From the NCBI RefSeq assembly GCF_003385595.1, contig NZ_QNUE01000003.1:186001-250000 (forward strand): DNA of 64,000 nucleotides. The letters are read 5' to 3'. Under the pieces are notes generated by a model. It was not told the origin of the DNA. It was given only the letters and a program-made list of their open reading frames with translations, and searched no databases. Origin of the DNA: Chryseobacterium flavum. Its GTDB lineage: Bacteria > Bacteroidota > Bacteroidia > Flavobacteriales > Weeksellaceae. The position numbers were made by a program, and so were the translations under genes. Shown here piece by piece: positions 44,825-53,095 of the stretch (positions are counted from its first letter, which is position 1; every line of letters starts with the position of its first letter).

Positions 44825-46042
44825 TTATTTTTTTGAGATCTTATACAGCTTGCCACTATCCGTTACTCCATAAAGGTTACCATCCATTCCATCAAGAACA
44901 TCCCTGAAACGTTCCTTCTGATCTGCAAGAAGGCGTTCTTCTCCTACTACTTTATTATCTTTCATCACAATCCTGTTAATATGTTCCCCACTCAGGCACC
45001 CGATAAACAGATTCCCTTTCCACTCATCAATAGTTCCGGTATAGAAAGTAACTCCACTCGGTGAGATTACAGGGTCCCAATAGTATACGGGCTGCTCAGT
45101 ACCTTCTTTCTGTGTAATACCCTCACCTACTTTTTGGCCTGAATATTCAATCCCATATGTAACATCTCCCCATCCGTAATTTTTGCCCGGTTGTATAAGA
45201 TTGATTTCATCTCCTCCCCGTGGTCCCATTTCAACATCCCATAAGGTTCCGTTAGGATCAATTGCCAATCCCTGCGGGTTTCTTACCCCGTATGCATAAA
45301 TTTCGGGTTTATATCCCTGTTTTCCTATAAACGGATTACCTGGAGCTGGCTTTCCGTCTTTTGTGATTTTTAGTATCTTCCCTAAATAATTATCAGTTTT
45401 CTGCGCGTAAACCCTTGTCACTTTATCACTTCTCTCCCCGGTGCTTACAAATAAATTTTCATCTTTATCAAATACAAGTCTGCTTCCGTAATGCTTGTCA
45501 CCATCATATGATGGCTCTGCACGGAAAATTACTTTAATATCGGATATATTTTTAAGATCAGATGACAACTTTCCTTTTGCAACGGAAGTAAGGTTACCTT
45601 TACCAAAAGGCTCTGAAAAACTGAAGTAAATGATATTATTTGCTTTAAAGTCCGGATCAAGAGCTACATCAAGCATTCCTCCCTGTCCTTTTGAGTCTAC
45701 TTTTGGAAAGCCTTCTATTTTAGTTACCTGCTTTCCATCCGGTGAAACAACATTCATATACCCCCTTTTATCTGTTATAAGGAATTTACCGTCCGGCAGG
45801 TTAATGATTCCCCAAGGTTTTCCCAGGTCTTTATTCAAAATTTCAACATTATACGCAGTTGTTGTTTTGACTGCCTTAATTCTTGTTTGTCCCTTAAAGG
45901 CAGGTTTGTAGTCAGTATTGGGTTGTTCTGTTTCAACACTGCCATCATTACCGGCTTGCTGGGCATTAACATTATTTTTTTTACAGGAGGACAAAACAAA
46001 AAAAGCACTAAGTACAGGAATGTAAAATTGGTTGATTTTCAT
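44825..46042 (-). CDS. PQQ-dependent sugar dehydrogenase (YliI/Asd-like) lipoprotein
   Basis: A 405-residue lipoprotein (lipobox LSSC, about residue 20) with the six-bladed propeller of soluble aldose sugar dehydrogenases (glucose/sorbosone family). Marks are GKPWGIINLPDGKFLITDK, GGMLDVALDPDF, GDKHYGSRLVFD, RNPQGLAIDP, MGPRGGDEINLI and NYGWGDVTYG. These enzymes oxidise aldoses in the periplasm using PQQ or a similar cofactor. No pqq biosynthesis gene is in the window. Divergent from blaI, sharing a 107-base spacer with the BlaI operators. Confidence 0.88.
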   Translation of the reverse strand: MKINQFYIPVLSAFFVLSSCKKNNVNAQQAGNDGSVETEQPNTDYKPAFKGQTRIKAVKTTTAYNVEILNKDLGKPWGIINLPDGKFLITDKRGYMNVVSPDGKQVTKIEGFPKVDSKGQGGMLDVALDPDFKANNIIYFSFSEPFGKGNLTSVAKGKLSSDLKNISDIKVIFRAEPSYDGDKHYGSRLVFDKDENLFVSTGERSDKVTRVYAQKTDNYLGKILKITKDGKPAPGNPFIGKQGYKPEIYAYGVRNPQGLAIDPNGTLWDVEMGPRGGDEINLIQPGKNYGWGDVTYGIEYSGQKVGEGITQKEGTEQPVYYWDPVISPSGVTFYTGTIDEWKGNLFIGCLSGEHINRIVMKDNKVVGEERLLADQKERFRDVLDGMDGNLYGVTDSGKLYKISKK

Positions 46043-46095
46043 AATATTAGGATTTGGTATTATGAAAATGAATGGAAAAATAATGCCATAAAAAT

Positions 46096-46098
46096 TTG
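46096..46098 (+). promoter_or_regulatory. -33 element of the blaI-like promoter
   Basis: TTG, 19 bases before the -7 box TACATTTG at 46118-46125. Confidence 0.5.
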
Positions 46099-46114
46099 GT
46101 AGATTAAAATTTTA

Positions 46115-46130
46115 TTCTACATTTGTAGAA
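46115..46130 (+). promoter_or_regulatory. BlaI/MecI-type operator 1, overlapping the -7 box
   Basis: TTCTACATTTGTAGAA is a 16-base dyad of the TACAnnTGTA class bound by BlaI/MecI. The -7 box TACATTTG (46118-46125) lies within it, so repressor binding would cover the promoter directly. Confidence 0.7.
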
Positions 46131-46134
46131 CAAA

Positions 46135-46150
46135 TTACAACATTGTAGAA
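46135..46150 (+). promoter_or_regulatory. BlaI/MecI-type operator 2, touching the start codon
   Basis: TTACAACATTGTAGAA is a second, less perfect dyad of the same class, 20 bases downstream (about two helical turns), reaching the A of the ATG at 46150. Confidence 0.6.
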
Positions 46151-46521
46151 TGAAAGAAATAAAATTAACAGATTCGGAAAAAGCACTTATGGAAATTCTT
46201 TGGGAAAAGAAAAAAATTTTCATGAAGGAAATCCTGGATACCTATCCGGAGCCCAAACCTGCTGCAACAACAGTTGCTACATTACTCAAAAGAATGCAGA
46301 ATAAGGACCTTATAGGCTATACACTGTATGGAAATTCCCGGGAGTATTATCCTAAAGTAGAAAAAGGAGAATATTTCAAAAAAGAAATGACTTCTATGAT
46401 TGACCGTTTTTTCAATAGCTCTGTGACTCAGTTTGCGTCTTTTTTCACATCAAATACCAAACTAAGCCAGAAACAACTGAAAGAACTTCGTGACATAATA
46501 GATCAACAAATAAAAGAATAA
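46150..46521 (+). CDS. BlaI/MecI/CopY family repressor
   Basis: A 123-residue winged-helix repressor: LTDSEKALMEILWEKKKIFM and KPAATTVATLLKRMQNKDLIGY are the DNA-binding helices, followed by GNSREYYPKVEKGEYFK and a C-terminal dimerisation helix. It is followed after 3 bases by an M56 peptidase gene, the usual BlaI-BlaR1 pair in which the membrane peptidase triggers cleavage or release of the repressor. Two operator dyads sit on its promoter, indicating autoregulation. No beta-lactamase gene is adjacent. Confidence 0.93.
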   Translation: MKEIKLTDSEKALMEILWEKKKIFMKEILDTYPEPKPAATTVATLLKRMQNKDLIGYTLYGNSREYYPKVEKGEYFKKEMTSMIDRFFNSSVTQFASFFTSNTKLSQKQLKELRDIIDQQIKE

Positions 46522-46524
46522 AAG

Positions 46525-47940
46525 ATGCTTACCATTATTCTAAAAATAATTATGTGCTCTTCCTTTTTCATTGCTGTTTACTATCTGTTCCTGGAAAGAG
46601 AGAAGATTTACACTTTCAATCGCTTTTTTTTATTAGCCTCCTTGATTTTGTCCTACGTAATTCCCTTTATTACGTTCACAATTCCTTCCAATGAAACAGC
46701 TCATGGTCCTCAATTGATCTTTGAAGAAACCACCCAGCAGATTGCCTCAATTGGTGCGAAACAGTCAGAATTCAACTGGATGAGCCTGTTTGGACTAATG
46801 TATGCCGATGTCAGTATTTACCTATTGATAAAAAGCATATCTGCCTTTCTTGCTATCAGGAGGATAAAGGGAAAAAAGATTGTTTATCAGAATCATCACA
46901 TTATGCTTACAGAGGCAAATCTTCCCCCGTTTAGTTTTTGGAACACTATCTATATTGGGAAAAATTATGTGAAAAATAATATGATCGATCCAAGGATTTT
47001 TCTCCATGAGAAAACCCACATCATCCAGAAGCATAGTATTGATATTATACTGATTGATATTATCATGGTTCTTACCTGGATTAATCCGGTTTTATTCCTG
47101 TATAAAAAAACATTAATCACCAATCATGAATTTCTGGCAGATGAAGCAGTCCTGAACAATAAATTCAATATGAAAGAATATCAGAATTTAATTTTTGATG
47201 AAATTATAAGCAGACAAAACCTGCACCTGACCCATTCATTTAATTTTATAAACACCAAAAAAAGATTTATTATGATGAATAACCAAAAAACCAGATTCAG
47301 CTTGTTGCGGAAAACAGCAGGTATTACAGCGATCCTTGCTTCTGTAGCATTATTTTCCGAAAAAGCCTTTGCAAGTGAATCCAAGAACATGAAAAGTGAA
47401 TTTTTAACCCAGCAGAAAAACCCAGTACCTTTAAAAATTCCGGATATACAAAAGGAAACATTATCAGAAAATCCCGAACACAACAAAATATTTATAAAAA
47501 ATCCTACTGCAAGATTATCCGAAATAAAAGAAGAAAAACTAAAAACCATTCAAGATACAATCATTCCGAAAGCAAAAACAGACAGCAATGAAGGTAATAA
47601 CACAAATTCCACAGCAGATCCGGTGGCCGGTCAAAACCGTACACTGCCGGAATATCCGGGCGGCTCAAAAACATTGAGAGAAAAAATTGGTAAAAATATG
47701 GATATTGCCAGCCTTACATCCCAAAAAGGAGTCATCAAATCAGCAGCATATATTCATATTGATGCAGCAGGAAATGCAACTGATATAAAAGTATCAGGAG
47801 ATAATGATACTTTTAACAGGGAACTTCTTAAAACAGTTACTGCTATAAGCAACGAAACAACCTGGAAACCGGCAACAGAAAATGGTAAAGCTGTTGCTGC
47901 AGTATTAAAAATCCCTGTAACAATGTCTTTCGCCCAATAG
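46525..47940 (+). CDS. M56 (BlaR1-like) membrane peptidase with TonB C-terminal domain
   Basis: A 471-residue protein. Three or four membrane helices frame the M56 peptidase; the zinc motif HEKTH is at residues 161-165, with EFLADEAVL downstream as the third-ligand region. After a membrane helix near residue 265-285 comes a low-complexity periplasmic stretch (about 290-370), then a TonB C-terminal-type domain (SAAYIHIDAAGNATDIKVSG ... WKPATENGK, about 395-471). The BlaR1 penicillin-binding sensor is absent; the TonB-like domain takes its place. It forms a regulatory pair with the upstream BlaI-like gene. Confidence 0.88.
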   Translation: MLTIILKIIMCSSFFIAVYYLFLEREKIYTFNRFFLLASLILSYVIPFITFTIPSNETAHGPQLIFEETTQQIASIGAKQSEFNWMSLFGLMYADVSIYLLIKSISAFLAIRRIKGKKIVYQNHHIMLTEANLPPFSFWNTIYIGKNYVKNNMIDPRIFLHEKTHIIQKHSIDIILIDIIMVLTWINPVLFLYKKTLITNHEFLADEAVLNNKFNMKEYQNLIFDEIISRQNLHLTHSFNFINTKKRFIMMNNQKTRFSLLRKTAGITAILASVALFSEKAFASESKNMKSEFLTQQKNPVPLKIPDIQKETLSENPEHNKIFIKNPTARLSEIKEEKLKTIQDTIIPKAKTDSNEGNNTNSTADPVAGQNRTLPEYPGGSKTLREKIGKNMDIASLTSQKGVIKSAAYIHIDAAGNATDIKVSGDNDTFNRELLKTVTAISNETTWKPATENGKAVAAVLKIPVTMSFAQ

Positions 47941-47946
47941 GAAATG

Positions 47947-47973
47947 AAAAAGCGCTGAATCAGCGCTTTTTTT
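47947..47973 (+). terminator. Terminator after the M56 peptidase gene
   Basis: An 11-bp stem (47947-47957 with 47961-47971) with a run of seven T. Confidence 0.85.
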
Positions 47974-48107
47974 ATTGCTGAATACTAAAACTTTCTTTGA
48001 CTCTTCCATATAACAACAAAAAGGAATGCAATACTATAAACACAGTTAAAATTTTGTTATCAAAAGATTCAACTTCAAAACTTTATCAAGCCTAATAATA
48101 TCTTTTG

Positions 48108-48115
48108 TATTTTTG
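48108..48115 (+). promoter_or_regulatory. -7 box of the uvrB promoter
   Basis: TATTTTTG, 20 bases before the uvrB ATG. Confidence 0.55.
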
Positions 48116-48135
48116 TTGTATACATTCTTTTTCCT

Positions 48136-50127
48136 ATGAATTTTAAGCTTCAATCAGAATATAAACCTACCGGTGATCAGCCGCAAGCCATCCAAAAACT
48201 TACCCATGGAATAGAGATCGGTGAAAAATACCAGACCCTTCTTGGGGTAACCGGCTCAGGTAAGACCTTTACTGTAGCCAATGTGGTGCAAAACGTGCAA
48301 CGCCCTACTTTAGTACTGGCTCACAACAAGACTTTGGCCGCACAGCTTTTTATGGAATTCAAAGAATTCTTCCCTGAAAATGCTGTTGAGTACTTTGTAA
48401 GTTATTACGACTACTATCAGCCTGAAGCTTATATTGCCACAACAGGTACTTACATTGAAAAGGATCTGAGCATCAATGAAGAAGTGGAAAAACTCAGACT
48501 TTCAGCTACAGCCAGTCTTCTTTCCGGACGAAGAGACGTTTTAATTGTCGCTTCAGTTTCATGTATTTATGGTATCGGAAATCCGACAGAATTCCATAAA
48601 TCACTGATTTCCATAGCAATTGGCGAAAAAGTAACCCGAACCGCTCTTCTCCACTCACTGGTAAATGCTTTATATGCCAGAACATTAAATGAATTTCAAA
48701 GAGGAACATTTCGTGTAAAAGGAGATGTAATAGACGTGTTTCCTGCCTATGCTGATAATGCCATCAGAATACAGTTTTTTGGAGATGAGATTGAAAAAAT
48801 TCAAAGTTTTGATCCTGTAACAGGAAATGTAGATTCTAATTTTGATCAGATTCAGATCTATCCGGCTAACCTTTTTGTTACTTCGAAAGAGACTTTAAAT
48901 GGTGCCATCCGGGAAATTCAGGATGATATGGTAAAGCAGGTTGATTTCTTTAATTCCATTGAAAAACCTCTCGAAGCCAAAAGACTTCAGGAAAGAACAG
49001 AACTGGATCTGGAAATGATAAAAGAACTAGGCTACTGCTCAGGAATTGAAAATTATTCAAGATATCTGGATGGCAGGCTTCCGGGAACCCGCCCGTTCTG
49101 TCTGATAGATTATTTCCCAAAAGACTTTTTAATGGTGATTGATGAAAGCCACGTAACGGTTCCTCAGGTTCATGCCATGTACGGAGGAGACCGGAGCAGA
49201 AAGGAAGCATTGGTAGAATATGGATTCAGGCTACCGGCAGCGATGGACAACAGGCCCCTAAAGTTTGAAGAATTTGAAAGTATGCAGAACCAGGTTATTT
49301 ATGTTTCTGCAACTCCGGCAGACTACGAGCTGGAAAAAACAGGAGGAGCCTATATTGAGCAGATCATCCGCCCTACAGGTCTCCTTGATCCTGTTATTGA
49401 AGTAAGACCTACCCTGAACCAGATTGATGACCTGATGGAAGAAATACAGAAAAGAGCAGATGTAGATGAAAGGGTTTTGGTCACTACTTTAACTAAAAAG
49501 ATGGCTGAAGAGCTAACTAAATATTTCACAAAATTCGGAATCAGAACGAGGTACATTCATTCTGATGTGGAAACCCTGGAGCGTATTCAGATTATGCAGG
49601 ATCTGCGTTTGGGGCTTTTTGACGTATTGATTGGAGTGAATTTATTAAGAGAGGGGCTGGACTTACCCGAGGTTTCACTGGTAGCTATTCTGGATGCTGA
49701 TAAAGAAGGCATGCTGAGGAGCCGGAGATCGATGATTCAAACCGTAGGACGTGCCGCAAGAAATGTAAATGGAAAAGCGATCATGTATGCGGATAAAATC
49801 ACTAAATCAATGCAGGCTACCCTGGATGAAACGGAATACCGGCGAGCCAAACAAATGCAGTACAATGAGGAGCACGGTCTTAAACCACAAGCGCTGAATA
49901 AAAAGATTTCAGAAAGCCTGGTCGGAAGAAGTAAAGACTTCCCTGATGAAAAATATACGCAGAAAGAAATCCTTCAAAAAGTAGCAGAGGCAAAAGCCAG
50001 CTATGCGGGTGAAGATATTGAAAAAATGATTGAACAAAAACAGAAAGAAATGGAAGCTGCAGCCAAGAATCTTGATTTTATTAAAGCTGCAAAACTAAGA
50101 GATGAAATTGCCGCTTTGAAAAGCTGA
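48136..50127 (+). CDS. uvrB: Excinuclease ABC subunit UvrB
   Basis: The damage-verifying helicase-like subunit of nucleotide excision repair. All family marks are present in 663 residues: Walker A GVTGSGKT (about 40-47), the beta-hairpin YYDYYQPEAYIATTGTYIEK, DESHVTVPQ, ATPADYE, the helicase motif VGRAARNVNGKAI, and the C-terminal UvrC-binding UVR domain (MIEQKQKEMEAAAKNLDFIK). It stands alone with its own promoter and terminator. Confidence 0.99.
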   Translation: MNFKLQSEYKPTGDQPQAIQKLTHGIEIGEKYQTLLGVTGSGKTFTVANVVQNVQRPTLVLAHNKTLAAQLFMEFKEFFPENAVEYFVSYYDYYQPEAYIATTGTYIEKDLSINEEVEKLRLSATASLLSGRRDVLIVASVSCIYGIGNPTEFHKSLISIAIGEKVTRTALLHSLVNALYARTLNEFQRGTFRVKGDVIDVFPAYADNAIRIQFFGDEIEKIQSFDPVTGNVDSNFDQIQIYPANLFVTSKETLNGAIREIQDDMVKQVDFFNSIEKPLEAKRLQERTELDLEMIKELGYCSGIENYSRYLDGRLPGTRPFCLIDYFPKDFLMVIDESHVTVPQVHAMYGGDRSRKEALVEYGFRLPAAMDNRPLKFEEFESMQNQVIYVSATPADYELEKTGGAYIEQIIRPTGLLDPVIEVRPTLNQIDDLMEEIQKRADVDERVLVTTLTKKMAEELTKYFTKFGIRTRYIHSDVETLERIQIMQDLRLGLFDVLIGVNLLREGLDLPEVSLVAILDADKEGMLRSRRSMIQTVGRAARNVNGKAIMYADKITKSMQATLDETEYRRAKQMQYNEEHGLKPQALNKKISESLVGRSKDFPDEKYTQKEILQKVAEAKASYAGEDIEKMIEQKQKEMEAAAKNLDFIKAAKLRDEIAALKS

Positions 50128-50130
50128 TAT

Positions 50131-50167
50131 AATTTCGGGGGCATCAAATGAAGCCCCCGAAATTTTT
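50131..50167. terminator. Terminator between uvrB and the DUF3820 gene
   Basis: A 12-bp stem (50131-50142 with 50153-50164) with a GGGGGC/GCCCCC core and T run; A/T flanks suit both strands. Confidence 0.88.
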
Positions 50168-50187
50168 AATTCATTGCAATACATACA

Positions 50188-50424
50188 TTATTTCCCATTT
50201 TTAACAGAAGCCCTGATAGGTATCAGAAGCTCTGTCAGCCCATTCAGTTTTATTTCGTAAACTGTTGACAGCTGCATCCCCAGCTTTCCTTTAGGCATTC
50301 CGGTGCGGTTAAACCATTCCAGATAACTTATCGGAAGGTCCGCAAGTATCATTCCTTCATATTTCCCGAACGGCATTTTAGCCACACAGATTTCCCTTAA
50401 TATTTCTGAGTTTATTCCTTCCAA
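50188..50424 (-). CDS. DUF3820 family protein
   Basis: A 78-residue soluble protein. MPFGKYEGMILADLPISYLEWFNRTGMPKG is the family core (quoted in parts: MPFGKYEGM, LPISYLEWF). A similar motif occurs in exonuclease-associated proteins, but no function is established. It starts 5 bases after the AI-2E-type transporter gene stop, as the last gene of a four-gene operon. Confidence 0.82.
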   Translation of the reverse strand: MEGINSEILREICVAKMPFGKYEGMILADLPISYLEWFNRTGMPKGKLGMQLSTVYEIKLNGLTELLIPIRASVKNGK

Positions 50425-50429
50425 TTTAA

Positions 50430-51509
50430 TTAAATTATTTTTTCTTCAGTAATTCCCTGGTTGGGCAGCTCCAGATCCGGAGGTGCATTTTCGTCTGAAA
50501 ATTCATTTCTGTATACCTGGATCAAAAGGAGAGTAAGCGATATGAGGATCGGTCCAAAAATAAGTCCCATAAAACCAAATAAATTCATACCCATAATAAT
50601 TCCGAATACGGTGTTTAAAGGATGAATATTTTCTAATTTTTTCAAAAGCGTAAAACGCAGCAGATTATCAGTAAGTCCCACCACAATTAAACAGTATGCA
50701 GCTAAACCAAGTCCCTGTGCCGTATTACCTTCCGCAATCATAAAGATACATACCGGAACATAAATAATAGCAGTTCCTACCACAGGAATCACCGAAGCCG
50801 CAGCAGTAAGGGCAAAAAGTAACACCGGTCCGGGAGCTCCAAATATAAGATATCCTATTAATGCGACAATCCCCTGTCCTATTGCTACAACCGGAATCCC
50901 AATAGCATTGGCCATAATAAGCTTTCTCATTTTATCGCCTATTAATGATATATTGGCTCTCTTTAGCGGTGCCGATGAAGTAAGTATCTTTTCGAACAGC
51001 CTGGGTTTTTCCAGCATAAAATAGAGAATAAAATACATAGAAATTACCACCGTGAGGGTATTGAATGTACCGCTAAGCGCAGATGTCGATATTTTCCCTA
51101 CAGAGTTTTTCAGTTTGCTCATATTTTCCGGGCTGAGAATATCAAAATTAACTTTGGAATAGATGTAATCGTGAATCTTATCTAAAAATATGTTGAATTT
51201 CTCCATATAAGCCTGAGCATTTCCCAATTTATCAATAATCAGGTCTGCAATAAAATAAATAGGCAAAATAAGGACAATCAGGCTGGCAAACATCAGGGCA
51301 AAAGCCGCAAGAGAAGGTTTCCATTTTTTTTCCTCCTGAAGGTAAAAGTTATATTTACGACAAACAACATAAATCGTAATCGCTCCTAACACTGAAGGAA
51401 CAAATAACCCAAGGTTGAAACAGATCAACCCTGCCAGTATTAAAATAATTGCCAATAAAAACACCTGCTTTATGGCAACACTGCTTATCTGTTTGTCTTT
51501 ATCCATCAT
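50430..51509 (-). CDS. AI-2E family transporter
   Basis: A 359-residue membrane protein of the AI-2E/PerM family, with about seven or eight helices and a soluble loop (about 100-150) before the conserved C-terminal core (VIPVVGTAIIYVPVCIF; LGLAAYCLIVVGLTDNLLRF; FGIIMGMNLFGFMGLIFGPI). Members include autoinducer-2 exporter TqsA and Na+/H+ antiporter-like proteins, so the actual cargo is open. Co-transcribed with the two membrane proteins upstream and DUF3820 downstream. Confidence 0.9.
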   Translation of the reverse strand: MMDKDKQISSVAIKQVFLLAIILILAGLICFNLGLFVPSVLGAITIYVVCRKYNFYLQEEKKWKPSLAAFALMFASLIVLILPIYFIADLIIDKLGNAQAYMEKFNIFLDKIHDYIYSKVNFDILSPENMSKLKNSVGKISTSALSGTFNTLTVVISMYFILYFMLEKPRLFEKILTSSAPLKRANISLIGDKMRKLIMANAIGIPVVAIGQGIVALIGYLIFGAPGPVLLFALTAAASVIPVVGTAIIYVPVCIFMIAEGNTAQGLGLAAYCLIVVGLTDNLLRFTLLKKLENIHPLNTVFGIIMGMNLFGFMGLIFGPILISLTLLLIQVYRNEFSDENAPPDLELPNQGITEEKII

Positions 51510-51524
51510 TTGTTTATTATCCTT

Positions 51525-52253
51525 TTATTGTTTATACATGATTTGTCTTGGCTTTCCAAGAAAAGCACAATAAGTAGAATACATTACGACCATCATAAAT
51601 GGAGCCGTTAAAATAATTCCGATTCCGCAAAGAATAATTCCCGCTACAGATATAATCCCTCCCAAAAGTGTAGTCAGAAGGAAAATACCATAATTTTCTT
51701 TTGCAATATTAAAGGATTTTCCCAGGGCTTCTGTTGCCGAAGCATTTTCAAACAACAAAATCGGATATCCGATTAAAAGAAAAGGATATACAAAAAGAAA
51801 CGGAAAAAAGCACAATGCAGCAGCGATAGAGGAAATAATCCCCGAAAGAATACTATAAATCAATATATTAACAAAGTTCTGACGATATCCTATAAACAAA
51901 TCTGAAAACTCAATCTGGTTTTTAGTATTAAATTTATTTACAATATAAATCAACCCCACATACAGTGGTGCCAATAAAATTCCAAAAAGACCGGAAAATG
52001 TCATATACATTGAGAATCCGGGAGCACTCCAGTAATTAAAATCACCTCCGGAACTTCTCATTTCATCCATTATAGCCGCAGAATTAAACCCGGTAACAGT
52101 TTGAATGATAAGACCTCCGACAAGATATATGATCATGGCAACAATTCCATAACCAAAAACACCTTTATACATTTCAAAAGCATGCGAGATAATTGATCCG
52201 GTTTCTCTGGCAGGAACAGAACCTTGTTGATCAAATTCGTTAAATTCAGACAT
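51525..52253 (-). CDS. Membrane protein of unknown function, paralogue 1
   Basis: A 242-residue protein with about five or six membrane helices and a short soluble N-terminus. The segment PLYVGLIYIVNKFNTK ... FSDLFIGYRQNF and the later EALGKSFNIAKENYG match positions in the upstream neighbour (52326-53051), showing that the two are old tandem duplicates. Databases often carry unreliable carotenoid-cleavage names for such proteins; nothing here supports that. The transporter gene follows after 15 bases. Confidence 0.75.
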   Translation of the reverse strand: MSEFNEFDQQGSVPARETGSIISHAFEMYKGVFGYGIVAMIIYLVGGLIIQTVTGFNSAAIMDEMRSSGGDFNYWSAPGFSMYMTFSGLFGILLAPLYVGLIYIVNKFNTKNQIEFSDLFIGYRQNFVNILIYSILSGIISSIAAALCFFPFLFVYPFLLIGYPILLFENASATEALGKSFNIAKENYGIFLLTTLLGGIISVAGIILCGIGIILTAPFMMVVMYSTYCAFLGKPRQIMYKQ

Positions 52254-52325
52254 AGTTTAATATTTTAATGGTTTTCCCAAATTTAACTTTTTTTGCCAAC
52301 AAAACATATTAAACCTCAGTAAAAA

Positions 52326-53051
52326 TTAACTTTTCTCTGAAAAAGCTGTTTTATAAAGTGAATAGATGACAGCATTCCAGAAAGGAAAAGTAAATAAACC
52401 ACCTACAATAAAAAGGCTGAATCCCAGATATTTGAATAAAACAGCTACAATGATACAAACCATAATCTCCACAAAATATATTTTAAGAGCTTTAAAACTC
52501 AGGGAAATTGCTTCAAAGATCCTTTTATTCGTAAAAAACATAAGTGGAGCCACAAAGATCGTTACAGCAACCCAGATGACAGCCAGCAGTACAGTTGGTA
52601 TGGTAAATCTGTAAATAAAGAACCAGAAAAGAAAATATCCTACATATTTAAAGAAATTGAGCCCATTATATCCTGCAAATAAATCTCCTATTCCTATTTT
52701 TTCTCTGAGGTCAAGTTTCCGGAAGATCTGGAACATTCCAAGATTCAATGGATACAGAAAAGCGGTAGTTCCCCAGATTGCCAATGTAAACATCTGATAA
52801 TTTTCAGTGGCCGTAATTTCCTCCACTTTTTTAAGATACACCTTTGTCCCCTCCAGAAAAGCTTCTTCCAATTCTTTATTGTAAGAGAAAATATCATATC
52901 TTCCACCAAAAAGCATAACAGCGGTAAGCAGTATTCCAAAAAAAATGATTGAAAACATCAACTGAAAAACCAGTGTTTTATTCCAATAAAAAAAAGCCTG
53001 CTTCAATATAAAATCTATTCCCGGTTTTTGTGGATATTTGTTCTGCATCAT
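52326..53051 (-). CDS. Membrane protein of unknown function, paralogue 2
   Basis: The start is placed at the ATG-ATG (53051 or 53048) because a TTG start at 53066 would lie in the -7 box. About 240 residues with five to six membrane helices. PLNLGMFQIFRKLDLR ... IGDLFAGYNGLNF and RIFEAISLSFKALK parallel the downstream paralogue, indicating a tandem duplication with strong divergence. It heads the operon of membrane proteins, AI-2E transporter and DUF3820. Function unknown. Confidence 0.73.
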   Translation of the reverse strand: MMQNKYPQKPGIDFILKQAFFYWNKTLVFQLMFSIIFFGILLTAVMLFGGRYDIFSYNKELEEAFLEGTKVYLKKVEEITATENYQMFTLAIWGTTAFLYPLNLGMFQIFRKLDLREKIGIGDLFAGYNGLNFFKYVGYFLFWFFIYRFTIPTVLLAVIWVAVTIFVAPLMFFTNKRIFEAISLSFKALKIYFVEIMVCIIVAVLFKYLGFSLFIVGGLFTFPFWNAVIYSLYKTAFSEKS

Positions 53052-53063
53052 AAAAATTTTATG

Positions 53064-53071
53064 CAAAAGTA
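53064..53071 (-). promoter_or_regulatory. -7 box of the membrane-protein operon
   Basis: TACTTTTG on the minus strand, 12 bases before the ATG at 53051 and only 12 bases from the divergent pabB -7 box, so the two promoters overlap. Confidence 0.5.
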
Positions 53072-53083
53072 AACATCAATAAT

Positions 53084-53091
53084 TATTTTTG
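53084..53091 (+). promoter_or_regulatory. -7 box abutting the pabB start codon
   Basis: TATTTTTG ends 4 bases before the ATG at 53096, which suggests a leaderless mRNA or a start a few codons later (Met10 or Met12). Confidence 0.45.
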
Positions 53092-53095
53092 CGGA

